DNA of 64,000 nucleotides from Nocardioides sp. IC4_145. Lineage in GTDB: Bacteria > Actinomycetota > Actinomycetes > Propionibacteriales > Nocardioidaceae. This document shows positions 49,335-61,373 of this stretch, piece after piece; within the stretch, counting starts at the first letter, position 1, and each line of letters begins with the position of its first letter. Both the position numbers and the translations under genes were made by a program. Location of the stretch: assembly GCF_011250565.1 (NCBI RefSeq), contig NZ_JAANMS010000005.1, forward strand, positions 1 to 64,000. Reading direction: 5' to 3'. The notes below the pieces were generated by a model. The model was given only the letters and a program-made list of their open reading frames with translations, searched no databases and was not told where the DNA came from.

Positions 49335-50717
49335 TCAGTGCGGCTCGATCTCGGCGTACGGGTCGATCATCCCGAGCCGCCGGCCCAGCACCGGTGCGAT
49401 GAGGCCGGTGTCCGGCGGGTTCCGGTAGAGCTTCTCGATCCGCCGGTTGTAGGCCTTCAGCACCGGCGCGCGGCGGATCCGCAGCACGGCCTCGTCGCTG
49501 TTGAGCACGGCCGGGGACCAGTTCGCGGAGCCGTTGACGACGACGGACGCGCGCCGGCTGTCGCGGTAGCGGCCCTTGATGGTGAGGACCTTCATGTGGA
49601 GGTAGCGGTCGTAGACGCCGTCGCCGTCGAAGTCCTGCACGACCTGCTGGAGCCGCACCGGCCGCCGGCCCTCGCGACGCAGGATCCGCAGCACCTCGTT
49701 GCCCATGACGGCGTAGACGATCTTCACGTCGCAGCCGTTGTTCTGCATCCGGCGCACCCGCCACGCGAGCTGGGTGCCGCGCTCGCCGAACCAGCTGGTC
49801 ATCGCGATCCGGATCTTGGTGCGGCCGCTGGTGGTGTTGCGGGCGCCGCGGCACCGGACCGCCCGCAGCTCGCTGAGCGCGGGGTCGACCCGCTTGGCCC
49901 GCCGGCCGGCGTACGGGTAGAAGAACGCGGTCACCGGTCCGACCCGGGTGCGGGTGTAGGCGTTGCGGACCGGCTTGTCGCGCCACATCTCGGCGAAGGT
50001 GCTGCGGAAGGCGGCGTACACCCGCGGCTTGCCGCGCACGACGTACATGTCGTTCCACTGGTTGCTCGAGGCCAGGTCGGTGGCGTTGAACGAGCCGTTC
50101 ATGACCACCCAGCGGGCCCTGCCGCTGCGGCTGAAGAGGAAGAACTTCGAGTGCGAGATGCCGGTCGTGCCGCGGCAGGAGCTCCGGCACGACTTCACGT
50201 GGCTGCGCCGCGCCGGCCGCCGGAGCTTGTTGCCGTTGACCGACAGCTCGTGAACCAGACGGCGCACGCCCGGGTTCGGGTCGCCCTTGGTGCCGAGGTT
50301 GCCGCGGGACATGATCAGCCGCACCGTGACGTCGCGGCGGTGCGCCGAGGCCAACGCCCGGGTGATGCCGGCGTTGCGGACGTTCCAGCTCGCGATCCGG
50401 ATCTCGCCACGCGGCGGGGTGTGGTCGATCGCCTTGATCACCTGGCGCACGATCCGCCGACGCGCCTGCCGGTTGCCGAGCGGGTTGTTGAACAGCACCC
50501 CCGCCCGCGGCTTCCAGCCCTTCCCCCGGCGGGCGAGCGGCGCCGTCGCGAGGGTCGAGCTCGACGCGGCCGCGCTCGACGCGGCGGCGGCCGGGGACGC
50601 GGCGTACGCCGCGGTGCCGAGCGGCACCATGCCGACCAGCGTCACGGTGAGCGTGAGGACCAGGGCGAGGACCGTGCTCAGCGCGAGCAGACCCCCGGTA
50701 CGGCGGACGACGGGCAC
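49335..50717 (-). CDS. Secreted phospholipase D-like protein (copy 2, paralogue)
   Basis: The 460-residue paralogue of the protein at 47039 shares NNPLGxRxARR, IRIASWN, HSKFFLFSxxGxARWVVMNG with SFNATDLA, and DxDGDGVYDRYLHMKV. Its two PLD half-sites (HSK...GSFN and HMK...GSAN) and the calcium-loop-like DFDGDGVYD are intact. The N-terminus has a longer signal sequence (LALVLTLTVTLVGMV) and an Ala/Ser-rich stretch. GTG 50717. The pair looks like a tandem duplication interrupted by the RTX gene. Confidence 0.83.
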   Translation of the reverse strand: MPVVRRTGGLLALSTVLALVLTLTVTLVGMVPLGTAAYAASPAAAASSAAASSSTLATAPLARRGKGWKPRAGVLFNNPLGNRQARRRIVRQVIKAIDHTPPRGEIRIASWNVRNAGITRALASAHRRDVTVRLIMSRGNLGTKGDPNPGVRRLVHELSVNGNKLRRPARRSHVKSCRSSCRGTTGISHSKFFLFSRSGRARWVVMNGSFNATDLASSNQWNDMYVVRGKPRVYAAFRSTFAEMWRDKPVRNAYTRTRVGPVTAFFYPYAGRRAKRVDPALSELRAVRCRGARNTTSGRTKIRIAMTSWFGERGTQLAWRVRRMQNNGCDVKIVYAVMGNEVLRILRREGRRPVRLQQVVQDFDGDGVYDRYLHMKVLTIKGRYRDSRRASVVVNGSANWSPAVLNSDEAVLRIRRAPVLKAYNRRIEKLYRNPPDTGLIAPVLGRRLGMIDPYAEIEPH

Positions 50718-50828
50718 GACACTCCTGACGGCGAGCGAGACGAAGCGGTCCCCACGACCGCCGCCCTCAGGCTACGGGTTCGTCACTCTCGTCCCATGCG
50801 TCACACGCCGAGGCGGCCGCCGGGTCGC

Positions 50829-50921
50829 CAGGTTTGTCGGGGCCCCGATGGACCTGCCGGTCCCCCGACGAAGTTCCGTCGGGGGACCGTGAGGTTCATC
50901 GGCGCCCCGATGAACCTCACG
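50829..50921. repeat. Triple-palindrome repeat element, copy 2
   Basis: Three consecutive inverted repeats: 50829-50856 (CAGG...CCTG with central GGGGCCCC), 50859-50888 (GGTCCCCCGACG / CGTCGGGGGACC) and 50888-50921 (CGTGAGGTTCATCGG / CCGATGAACCTCACG). The order and much of the sequence match the element at 26958-27053. It lies between the second PLD gene and gatB. Confidence 0.85.
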
Positions 50922-50932
50922 ACTGCCGCGAC

Positions 50933-52438
50933 CTAGGTGAGCTTCTCCAGGATCAGCTCGCGGACGCGACCGGCGTCGGCCTGGCCGCGCATCTCCTTCA
51001 TCACGGCACCGATCAAGGCGCCGGCGGCCGCCACCTTGCCGTCGCGGATCTTGTCGGCGACGTCGGGGTTGGCGGCGATGGCGTTGTCGACGGCGGTCGA
51101 GAGCGCGCCCTCGTCGGAGACGATCGCGAGCCCGCGCTTCTCGACGACCTCGTCGGGCGTGCCCTCGCCGGCGAGCAGGCCGTCGAAGACCTGGCGGGCC
51201 AGCTTGTCGTTGATCGCACCGGAGTCGACGAGCGCCTGGACGCGGGCGACGTCGAGCGGCGAGACGCCCAGGCCCGCGAGCTCGGTGCCGGCCTCGTTGG
51301 CGCGGCGGGCCAGCTCGGAGAGCCACCACTTGCGGGCGGCCTGCGGGGTGGCGCCGGCGGCGATGGTCTCCTCGACCAGGCCGAGCGCACCCGCACCGAC
51401 GGTGTCGCGCATCTCGAGGTCGGAGAAGCCCCACTCGGCCTGGAGCCGCGCCCGCTTCTGGGTCGGGTTCTCCGGCAGCGTGCCGCGCAGCTCCTCCACC
51501 CACTCCCGCGAGGGGGCGACGGGGACGAGGTCGGGCTCCGGGAAGTACCGGTAGTCCTCGGCGTCGGACTTCTCCCGGCCACTCGTGGTGATGCCGGTGT
51601 CCTCGTGCCAGTGGCGCGTCTCCTGCAGGATCGAGCCGCCGCCGGAGAGGATCGCGCCGTGGCGCTGCATCTCGTAGCGCACGGCCCGCTCGACCGAGCG
51701 CAGCGAGTTGACGTTCTTGGTCTCCGTGCGGGTGCCGAGCAGACCGGAGTCCTTCGGCGCGAGCGAGAGGTTCACGTCCGCGCGGATCGAGCCCTGGTCC
51801 ATCCGGGCGTCCGAGACGCCGAGCGCGACGATCAGCTCGCGCAGCTGCGCGACGTACGCCTTGGCGATCTCGGGCGCCTTCTCCCCCGCCCCGCGGATCG
51901 GCTTGGTGACGATCTCGATGAGGGGGATGCCGGCGCGGTTGTAGTCGACCAGCGAGTACTCCGCGCCGTGGATGCGGCCGGTGGCACCGCCGACGTGCAG
52001 CGACTTGCCGGTGTCCTCCTCCATGTGCGCGCGCTCGATCTCGACGCGGAAGGTCTCCCCGTCCACGTCGACGTCCATGAAGCCCTCGAACGCGATCGGC
52101 TCGTCGTACTGCGAGGTCTGGAAGTTCTTCGGCATGTCCGGGTAGAAGTAGTTCTTCCGGGCGAACCGGCACCACTCCGCGATGTCGCAGTTGAGCGCCA
52201 GACCGATCCGGATCGCCGACTCCACGGCCTTGCCGTTGACGACCGGCATCGCCCCCGGAAGCCCCAGGCAGGTGGGGCAGACCTGGGTGTTCGGCTCGGC
52301 GCCGAACTCGGTGGGGCAGCCGCAGAACATCTTCGAGGCGGTGTTGAGCTCGACGTGGACCTCCAGGCCGAGCGCAGGGTCGTACGCCGCCAGCACGTCG
52401 TCCCAGGGCAGCAGCGCCTCGCGGGTGCTCGTGCTCAT
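50933..52438 (-). CDS. gatB: Asp-tRNA(Asn)/Glu-tRNA(Gln) amidotransferase subunit B
   Basis: The 501-residue GatB has the glutamyl-tRNA-binding kinase domain ([20 protein letters not shown]; zinc-site cysteines in CGCPTEFG and CPTCLGLPG) and a C-terminal YqeY-like tail. With GatA and GatC it makes Gln-tRNA(Gln) or Asn-tRNA(Asn) by transamidation. The ATG 52438 overlaps the gatA stop (ATGA). Confidence 0.95.
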   Translation of the reverse strand: MSTSTREALLPWDDVLAAYDPALGLEVHVELNTASKMFCGCPTEFGAEPNTQVCPTCLGLPGAMPVVNGKAVESAIRIGLALNCDIAEWCRFARKNYFYPDMPKNFQTSQYDEPIAFEGFMDVDVDGETFRVEIERAHMEEDTGKSLHVGGATGRIHGAEYSLVDYNRAGIPLIEIVTKPIRGAGEKAPEIAKAYVAQLRELIVALGVSDARMDQGSIRADVNLSLAPKDSGLLGTRTETKNVNSLRSVERAVRYEMQRHGAILSGGGSILQETRHWHEDTGITTSGREKSDAEDYRYFPEPDLVPVAPSREWVEELRGTLPENPTQKRARLQAEWGFSDLEMRDTVGAGALGLVEETIAAGATPQAARKWWLSELARRANEAGTELAGLGVSPLDVARVQALVDSGAINDKLARQVFDGLLAGEGTPDEVVEKRGLAIVSDEGALSTAVDNAIAANPDVADKIRDGKVAAAGALIGAVMKEMRGQADAGRVRELILEKLT

Positions 52439-53973
52439 CGGGTTCCTCCTTCGAGGGTCGGGGCCTTCGCCAGCAGCGGGCCGCCCCACTGCTCGTGCAG
52501 TGCGGCCTCCAGCGCGGCGCCGACCCGGTAGAGCCGGTCGTCGGCCAGCGCGGGGGCCAGCACCTGGAAGCCGGCCGGCAGGCCGTCCTCGTCGGCGAGG
52601 CCGCTGGGCAGCGAGATGCCCGGCACGCCGGCGAGGTTGGCGGGGATGGTGGCGAGGTCGTTGAGGTACATCGCCAGCGGGTCGTCGAGCTTCTCGCCCA
52701 GCTTGAACGCCGTGGTCGGCGCGGTCGGCGAGACCAGCACGTCGGCCTGCTCGAAGGCCGCCGCGAAGTCGCGGCTGATCAGCGTGCGCACCTTCTGCGC
52801 CTGGCCGTAGTAGGCGTCGTAGTAGCCGCTGGACAGCGCGTAGGTGCCGAGGATGATCCGGCGCTTGACCTCGTCGCCGAAGCCCGCGTCACGGGTGGCG
52901 CGCATGACCTCCTCGGCGCTCGGGTTGTCGACGCCCTCGGGCAGCACGCGGAGGCCGTAGCGCATCGCGTCGAACTTGGCGAGGTTGCTGGACGCCTCGC
53001 ACGGCATGACCAGGTAGTAGGTCGCCAGCGCGTGCACGAAGCTCGGGCAGGAGACCTCGACGACCTCGGCGCCCGCCTTGACCAGCAGCTCGACGGCCTC
53101 GGTGAACCGCGCCTGCACGCCGGCCTGGTAGCCCTCGCCCTGCAGCTCCTTGATGACGCCGACCCGCAGCCCGGGGAGGTCGCCGGAGGCACCCTGCTCG
53201 GCCGCGGCGACGAGCGCCGGCAGCGGCTGGTCGACGCTGGTGGAGTCGAACGGGTCGTGCCCGCCGATGACCTCGTGCAGCAGCGCGGAGTCGAGCACCG
53301 TGCGGGTGACCGGGCCGACCTGGTCGAGGCTGTTGGCCATGGCGACCAGGCCGTAGCGGGAGACGCCGCCGTACGTCGGCTTCACTCCGACCGTGCCGGT
53401 GACCGCGCCGGGCTGGCGGATCGAGCCACCGGTGTCGGTGCCGAGCGCGAGCGGCGCCTCGAAGGCCGCGACGGCCGCGGCCGAGCCGCCGCCGGAGCCG
53501 CCCGGGATCCGGTCGAGGTCCCACGGGTTGCGGGTCGGGCCGTACGCCGAGTGCTCGGTCGAGCTGCCCATGGCGAACTCGTCCATGTTGGTCTTGCCGA
53601 GGATCGGCAGGCCGGCGTCCTTGATCCGCTTGACGACGGTGGCGTCGTACGGCGGGAGCCAGCCCTCGAGGATCTTCGAGCCGCAGGTCGTGGGCATGCC
53701 GACGGTGGTCAGCACGTCCTTGACCGCGACGGGTACGCCGTCCAGGCGCGAGGCGGGCGCGCCGGCGGCGCGGCGGGCGTCGGACTCGGCGGCCTGCGCG
53801 AGCGCGGCCTCGGCGTCGACGTGCAGGAACGCGTGCACGTCGCCGTCCACGGCGGCGATGCGGTCCAGGTGGGCCTGGGTGAGCGCGACCGAGGTGGTCT
53901 CGCCGGCGGCGAGGGCATCGGCGAGCTGGGCCGCGGTGCGGGTCTCGGGGCTGCTCCCCTGGGCGGCGCTCAC
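52435..53973 (-). CDS. gatA: Asp-tRNA(Asn)/Glu-tRNA(Gln) amidotransferase subunit A
   Basis: The 512-residue amidase-signature protein releases ammonia from glutamine for GatB. The triad Lys is in [10 protein letters not shown] (about 85), cis-Ser in [10 protein letters not shown] (about 160) and nucleophile Ser in [13 protein letters not shown] (about 184). GTG 53973 overlaps the gatC stop as GTGA, and its own stop overlaps gatB. Confidence 0.95.
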   Translation of the reverse strand: MSAAQGSSPETRTAAQLADALAAGETTSVALTQAHLDRIAAVDGDVHAFLHVDAEAALAQAAESDARRAAGAPASRLDGVPVAVKDVLTTVGMPTTCGSKILEGWLPPYDATVVKRIKDAGLPILGKTNMDEFAMGSSTEHSAYGPTRNPWDLDRIPGGSGGGSAAAVAAFEAPLALGTDTGGSIRQPGAVTGTVGVKPTYGGVSRYGLVAMANSLDQVGPVTRTVLDSALLHEVIGGHDPFDSTSVDQPLPALVAAAEQGASGDLPGLRVGVIKELQGEGYQAGVQARFTEAVELLVKAGAEVVEVSCPSFVHALATYYLVMPCEASSNLAKFDAMRYGLRVLPEGVDNPSAEEVMRATRDAGFGDEVKRRIILGTYALSSGYYDAYYGQAQKVRTLISRDFAAAFEQADVLVSPTAPTTAFKLGEKLDDPLAMYLNDLATIPANLAGVPGISLPSGLADEDGLPAGFQVLAPALADDRLYRVGAALEAALHEQWGGPLLAKAPTLEGGTR

Positions 53974-54269
53974 TGCTCGTCCCCCAGGATCCGCGGCACG
54001 GCGAAGCGCTGCTGCTCGACGGCGGGGGCCATCGCGAGCGCCTCCTCCGGGGCCAGCGACGGGGTGACCACGTCGTCGCGGAAGACGTTGGTCAGCGGCA
54101 GCGGGTGGGAGGTCGGCGGCACGTCGTCGCCAGCGGCACCGCTGATCGAGGCGACCGACTCGAGGATGACCGACAGCTGCGGCGCGAGGTGGTCGAGCTC
54201 GGCGGCGTCCAGGTCGATCCGGGCGAGGTTCGCCAGGTGCGCGACCTCGTCACGCGTTATCTCAGGCAT
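53970..54269 (-). CDS. gatC: Asp-tRNA(Asn)/Glu-tRNA(Gln) amidotransferase subunit C
   Basis: The 99-residue protein starts [20 protein letters not shown] and shows the family block LRxD near [22 protein letters not shown]. It stabilises the GatA-GatB interface. It is first in the gatCAB operon and divergent from wrbA. Confidence 0.94.
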   Translation of the reverse strand: MPEITRDEVAHLANLARIDLDAAELDHLAPQLSVILESVASISGAAGDDVPPTSHPLPLTNVFRDDVVTPSLAPEEALAMAPAVEQQRFAVPRILGDEQ

Positions 54270-54324
54270 GGGGTCGATCTTAGGAGCCCGTCTCGTTTGC
54301 CCGGTCGCCGGTCGGGCACCGGAA

Positions 54325-54338
54325 GGTTGAAGGTTGAA
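54325..54338 (+). promoter_or_regulatory. Direct repeat GGTTGAA x2 upstream of wrbA
   Basis: GGTTGAAGGTTGAA is a tandem 7-bp repeat 30 bp before the wrbA GTG start. The TTGAAG/TTGAAC hexamers resemble -35 elements. It may be a regulator site or promoter; evidence is position only. Confidence 0.35.
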
Positions 54339-54367
54339 CTGATTCCTCTCGGACGGAGACCGTTCCT

Positions 54368-54964
54368 GTGACCACCAAGCTCGCGATCGTCTACTACTCC
54401 TCCTACGGCACGACCCATGCGATGGCCCGGCGCATCGCCGAGGCGGCCGAGAAGCACGGCGCCGAGGTGCGGCTGCGCCACGTCGCCGAGACCGCGCCCG
54501 CCGAGGTGGTCGAGGGCCAGGAGGCCTGGGCCGCGCACCGGCGCGAGGTGGAGGACCAGCCCGTCGCGTCGCCCGACGACCTCGACTGGGCCGACGCCGT
54601 GGTGTTCGGCTCGCCCACCCGCTACGGCCACGTGACCAGCCAGCTCCAGGCGTTCATCGACACGCTCGGCCCGCTCTGGAGCCAGGGCAGGCTGGCCGAC
54701 AAGGTCTACACCGCGTTCACCTCGTCGCAGACCCAGCACGGGGGCCAGGAGTCGACCCTGCTGGCGATGCACACGACGTTCGCCCACTTCGGCGGCATCA
54801 TCGTCCCGCCGGGCTACACCGACCAGCTGAAGTTCAACGACGGCAACCCCTACGGCGTCGGCAAGGTCACCGGCCGGTCCACCGACCTCGACGACGACGA
54901 CCACGCCGCCCTCGACCACCTCGTCGTCCGCGCGCTGACCGTCGCGGAGAAGCTGGCGGCCTGA
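54368..54964 (+). CDS. wrbA: NAD(P)H:quinone oxidoreductase, WrbA type
   Basis: The 198-residue flavoprotein has the FMN-binding P-loop VYYSSYGTTHAMARRIAEAA, GSPTRYGHVTSQLQAFIDT with LGPLW, and the WrbA-specific late blocks TFAHFGGIIVPPGY and NPYGVGKVTG. It carries out two-electron reduction of quinones and avoids semiquinone formation. GTG 54368 follows GGAG. A strong stem-loop terminator is just downstream. Confidence 0.92.
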   Translation: MTTKLAIVYYSSYGTTHAMARRIAEAAEKHGAEVRLRHVAETAPAEVVEGQEAWAAHRREVEDQPVASPDDLDWADAVVFGSPTRYGHVTSQLQAFIDTLGPLWSQGRLADKVYTAFTSSQTQHGGQESTLLAMHTTFAHFGGIIVPPGYTDQLKFNDGNPYGVGKVTGRSTDLDDDDHAALDHLVVRALTVAEKLAA

Positions 54965-54974
54965 GGCTTCCGCC

Positions 54975-55010
54975 GCGCGCCGGTCCTCCCCCCTGGGGAG
55001 GCCGGCGCGC
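54975..55010 (+). terminator. Stem-loop terminator of wrbA
   Basis: GCGCGCCGG (54975-54983) then CCTCCCC pair with GGGGAGG then CCGGCGCGC (ending 55010), with one bulged T and a 3-nt loop, 16 bp in all. A short tgctgtct tract follows. Confidence 0.8.
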
Positions 55011-55091
55011 TGCTGTCTCCGGGTCGCGACCCAACCGACCCTCGCCGTCGCGGCATCTCTTCGGGTAGACACCTCCCGACAGGAGCCGCCC

Positions 55092-55613
55092 GTGCCACGA
55101 CCACCCTCCGACGCCGAGTTCGGCGAGCTCGTCCACGCGACGTGGCCCTCTCTGTACCGCACGGCGTACCTCCTGCTCGGCGACCACGCCGAGGCCGAGG
55201 ACCTCGTGCAGACCGCGCCCGCCAAGACGTACGCGTCGTGGCCGAAGGTGCGCACGATCGAGGCGGCGCCGGCGTACGCCCGCACCGTGCTCGTCAACAC
55301 CGCGGCGTCCTGGTTCCGCAAGCGCGGCTGGCGCAACGAGCGACCCACCGCCGAGCTGCCGGAGGGCGTCGCGCCCGCCAGCGACCTCGCCGACCGGCCG
55401 ACCGTGGTCGCGGCGCTGGCCGAGCTCGCGCCACGGCAGCGCGCGGTCGTGGTGCTCCGCTTCTACGACGACCTCCCGGTCGCCCAGGTCGCCGCCGCGC
55501 TCGGCTGCAGCGAGGGGACCGTCAAGAGCCAGACCTCCGATGCCCTCGCGCGGCTCCGGACGCTGCTCGGGGAAGCCGTCGTCCCGCACACCTCAGGAGC
55601 CCGCCATGACTGA
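55092..55613 (+). CDS. SigE-family RNA polymerase sigma factor (ECF-type)
   Basis: The 173-residue sigma factor has region 2 (about 8-70; LYRTAYLLLGDHAEAEDLVQ) and region 4 (LAPRQRAVVVLRFYDDLPVAQVAAALGCSEGTVKSQTSDALARLR split in the C-terminal third). This is the small actinobacterial SigE-70 type. GTG 55092 has AGGAG. The gene overlaps the next one by 8 bp, whose product has a short cytoplasmic N-terminus and one membrane helix, as expected for a membrane partner. Confidence 0.88.
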   Translation: MPRPPSDAEFGELVHATWPSLYRTAYLLLGDHAEAEDLVQTAPAKTYASWPKVRTIEAAPAYARTVLVNTAASWFRKRGWRNERPTAELPEGVAPASDLADRPTVVAALAELAPRQRAVVVLRFYDDLPVAQVAAALGCSEGTVKSQTSDALARLRTLLGEAVVPHTSGARHD

Positions 55614-56709
55614 ACGACTCTCCGCCCTGCTCCACGCCGAGGCCGACGTCGTGGACGTCCCGCCGCCCTCGACCGCCGCGGTGCTCCGCCGCGGCCGGGC
55701 CGCCCGGCGCCGCCGACGGACGACGGGCGCGGTCGCCGGCCTCGTCGTCGTGGGCGCGCTGGCCGGCGCCGGCGTGGCCCTCGCACCCGCCGGCGACGAC
55801 GAGGTCCGCTCGGTCGACCCGGCGACGTCGCCCGGAGACACCGGCGCCACCTTCACCATCGGGACCACGCTCTGGTACGACGACGCGAGCCGCCGCGCCG
55901 TCATCGACGACAAGGCGGTCAAGTCGATCTACAGCACGTCCGCCGGCGTCCTCGTGCGGCACGGGGAGAACAACTGGAGCGACGGCGGCGGTCCTCAGCG
56001 GTTCTCCCTGGTCACGCCCGACGGGGAGGTCCGCCGGCTCGGGCTGGTCACCGAGGAGGTCGCCCACACCACGGACCCCGGCCAGCCGTACGTCGCTTGG
56101 GGCGACCCCCGCGACGGCAGCCTCGTGGTCGTCGTCCACGACGTCGCGGCGGACCGTGAGGTCGCTCGGGTGCCGGTGCCCGAGGCGGACGGCGCCTACT
56201 TCGCCACCCTCGAGCTGGTCGGCGACACCGCGTACGTCCGTGCCCTGAGCGAGGACGGCGGCGAGCGGCACTTCGCGCTGGACTGGCGGACCGGCGAGGT
56301 CACCCCGCGGGATCTCGAGGTGACCGACGTCGGGGGCGGCCGCGGGGTGGCGGGGCCGTCGATCGTCGAGCTCGACTCCGGCGCCGAGGTGTGGAGCAGC
56401 GCGCAGCGCAACGCCTACCTCGACCTCTCCCCGGACGGCCGCCACGTGCTCGTCCAGGGCGGCGGCTGGCAGAACCCCACGTTCACGGTGGTCGCCGTCG
56501 ACGGCGGGTCCGAGCCGATGCCGCTCGACCCGCCCGCCTCCCGCTACAGCTGGACAGCGGGCAGCGAGCTGATGAGCGTGACGGCGGACGCCGTGACGAC
56601 CTGCGACCCAGCCAGCGGCGCGTGCGAGGAGCTCCCGGTCGACCTGGGCGTCACCGAGGAGGAGCTGCTGGAGACGCTCCGGCCGATCGGGGCCGTCTTC
56701 GAGTCCTGA
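55606..56709 (+). CDS. Membrane-anchored protein coupled to the sigma factor (putative anti-sigma/sensor)
   Basis: The 367-residue protein has a cytoplasmic N-terminus of about 40 residues, a single helix [22 protein letters not shown], and an extracellular domain rich in beta-strand (WYDDASRRAVIDDKAV, LSEDGGERHFALDWRTGEV). It shows no zinc-binding anti-sigma motif (HxxxCxxC), so the anti-sigma role is inferred only from the 8-bp overlap with the sigma gene and topology. The extracellular part looks propeller-like. ATG 55606 has AGGAG. Confidence 0.65.
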   Translation: MTERLSALLHAEADVVDVPPPSTAAVLRRGRAARRRRRTTGAVAGLVVVGALAGAGVALAPAGDDEVRSVDPATSPGDTGATFTIGTTLWYDDASRRAVIDDKAVKSIYSTSAGVLVRHGENNWSDGGGPQRFSLVTPDGEVRRLGLVTEEVAHTTDPGQPYVAWGDPRDGSLVVVVHDVAADREVARVPVPEADGAYFATLELVGDTAYVRALSEDGGERHFALDWRTGEVTPRDLEVTDVGGGRGVAGPSIVELDSGAEVWSSAQRNAYLDLSPDGRHVLVQGGGWQNPTFTVVAVDGGSEPMPLDPPASRYSWTAGSELMSVTADAVTTCDPASGACEELPVDLGVTEEELLETLRPIGAVFES

Positions 56710-56767
56710 GGAACGGCCGCGGCCGGGCCCACCTGCTGACTGCGCGAGCACGTGCGCGCGCAACGCG

Positions 56768-59690
<2,923 letters not shown>

Positions 59691-59707
59691 GAGGAAAGGG
59701 ACCACCC

Positions 59708-61363
59708 ATGTCCGACCCCACCACCACCGAGCCCGCCGCCGGCGGCACCGCGGTGGCCGAGCCCGCGTCGGGACGCAGCCAGCACCTGGGCTGGGCGCTC
59801 GTGCTGATCTCGGTCGCCCAGCTGATGGTCGTGCTCGACGCGAGCATCGCCAACATCGCGCTGCCCTACATCGGCGCCGACCTCGACATCGGCGAGGCCA
59901 ACCTGACCTGGATCGTCACCGGCTACGCGCTCGCCTTCGGCGGGCTGCTGCTGCTCGGCGGGCGCCTCGGCGACCTCTACGGCCGCCGCCGGATCTTCAT
60001 CCTCGGCCTCCTGGTCTTCTCGGTCGCCTCGTTGCTCGGCGGCTTCGCGACCAACGAGCCGCTGCTGCTCGGCGCCCGCGGGCTGCAGGGCCTCGGCGCG
60101 GCGCTCGCCTCCCCCGCCGCCCTGGCGCTGATCACGACGACGTTCCCGGCCGGCCCGAAGCGCAACCGCGCGTTCGCGGTGTACGCCGCGATGTCCGGCG
60201 CCGGTGCGGCGGTCGGCCTCATCCTCGGCGGCTGGCTGACCGGGCTGGACAGCGTCTTCGGCATCGACAGCCTCCTCGGCGTCGACCTCAACGGCTGGCG
60301 GCTGACGTTCCTCATCAACGTCCCGATCGGCATCGCCGCGGCGCTGCTCGCCCCGCGCTTCCTGCCCGAGTCCGAGTCGCACCCCGGCCAGCTCGACGTG
60401 CCCGGCGCCCTCGCCGGCACCCTGGGCCTGCTCGCGCTGGTCTTCGGCTTCACGCGGGCCGGCGAGGAGGCGCACGGCTGGGGTGACCCCACCACGATCG
60501 CCTCGCTCGCGGCCGGCGTCGTGCTGCTCGTGGTCTTCGCGGTCGTCGAGTCGCGGGTGAGCCACCCGCTGCTCCCGGTGCGCATCCTGCAGAGCCGCAC
60601 CCGGGCCACCAGCTTCGTCGTCATGATGCTCGTCCCCGCGGCGATGTTCGCGATGTTCTACTTCCTCAGCCTGTTCATCCAGCAGGTCGTGGGCTACAGC
60701 CCGCTGCGGACCGGCTTCGCGTTCCTGCCGTTCTCCCTCGGCATCGTGCTCGGCGCGGGCATCTCCTCGAACCTGGTCAGCCGGATCGACGCCCGCTACA
60801 TCGCCGGCACCGGCACGCTGATGGCGGCGATCGCGCTGTTCGGGTTCTCCCGGCTCGACGTCGACGACTCGGCCTCGGCGCTGCTGCAGGCCGCGGCCGC
60901 CAACGGCCACGTCGGCTCGGACCTCAACTACTGGACCTCGCTGTTCCCGTTCATCGTGCTGATGGCGGTCGGCATGGGGCTGACCTTCGTGCCGATGACC
61001 CTGACCGCCGTGCACCACGTCAAGGCGGAGGACTCCGGGATCGGCTCGGGCGTGCTCAACACCATGCAGCAGGTCGGCGGCGCGCTTGGCCTGGCGGTCC
61101 TCAGCACCGTCTCCCTGCACTTCGCCACCCGCACCGGCGACGACCTGGCCCCGCGCCTGGCCGAGGCGTCGGGCGGCAGGCTCGACCCGGAGGCCATCGG
61201 CGGGCTGACGTTCGTCGGGTCGTTCACCGACGGCGCCTCGGCGGCGTTCCTCACCGGCTCGGTGATGATCCTGATCGGCTCGGCGCTCATCTGGACGCTG
61301 CTGAACGTCAAGCACACCGAGCTGGCCACCGACGGCCCCGAGGGCGGGGTCCACGTCGGCTAG
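59708..61363 (+). CDS. MFS drug:H+ antiporter, DHA2 (EmrB/QacA) family
   Basis: The 551-residue transporter has about 14 transmembrane helices, the motif MVVLDASIANIALPYIGADL of DHA2 members, WIVTGYALAFGGLLLLGGRL followed by GDLYGRRR (motif A), and GARGLQGLGAALASPAALAL (motif C region). It likely exports lipophilic drugs or dyes using the proton gradient. ATG 59708 follows AGGAAAGGGA. Operon with the TetR gene. Confidence 0.92.
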   Translation: MSDPTTTEPAAGGTAVAEPASGRSQHLGWALVLISVAQLMVVLDASIANIALPYIGADLDIGEANLTWIVTGYALAFGGLLLLGGRLGDLYGRRRIFILGLLVFSVASLLGGFATNEPLLLGARGLQGLGAALASPAALALITTTFPAGPKRNRAFAVYAAMSGAGAAVGLILGGWLTGLDSVFGIDSLLGVDLNGWRLTFLINVPIGIAAALLAPRFLPESESHPGQLDVPGALAGTLGLLALVFGFTRAGEEAHGWGDPTTIASLAAGVVLLVVFAVVESRVSHPLLPVRILQSRTRATSFVVMMLVPAAMFAMFYFLSLFIQQVVGYSPLRTGFAFLPFSLGIVLGAGISSNLVSRIDARYIAGTGTLMAAIALFGFSRLDVDDSASALLQAAAANGHVGSDLNYWTSLFPFIVLMAVGMGLTFVPMTLTAVHHVKAEDSGIGSGVLNTMQQVGGALGLAVLSTVSLHFATRTGDDLAPRLAEASGGRLDPEAIGGLTFVGSFTDGASAAFLTGSVMILIGSALIWTLLNVKHTELATDGPEGGVHVG

Positions 61364-61373
61364 CGACGGAGGC

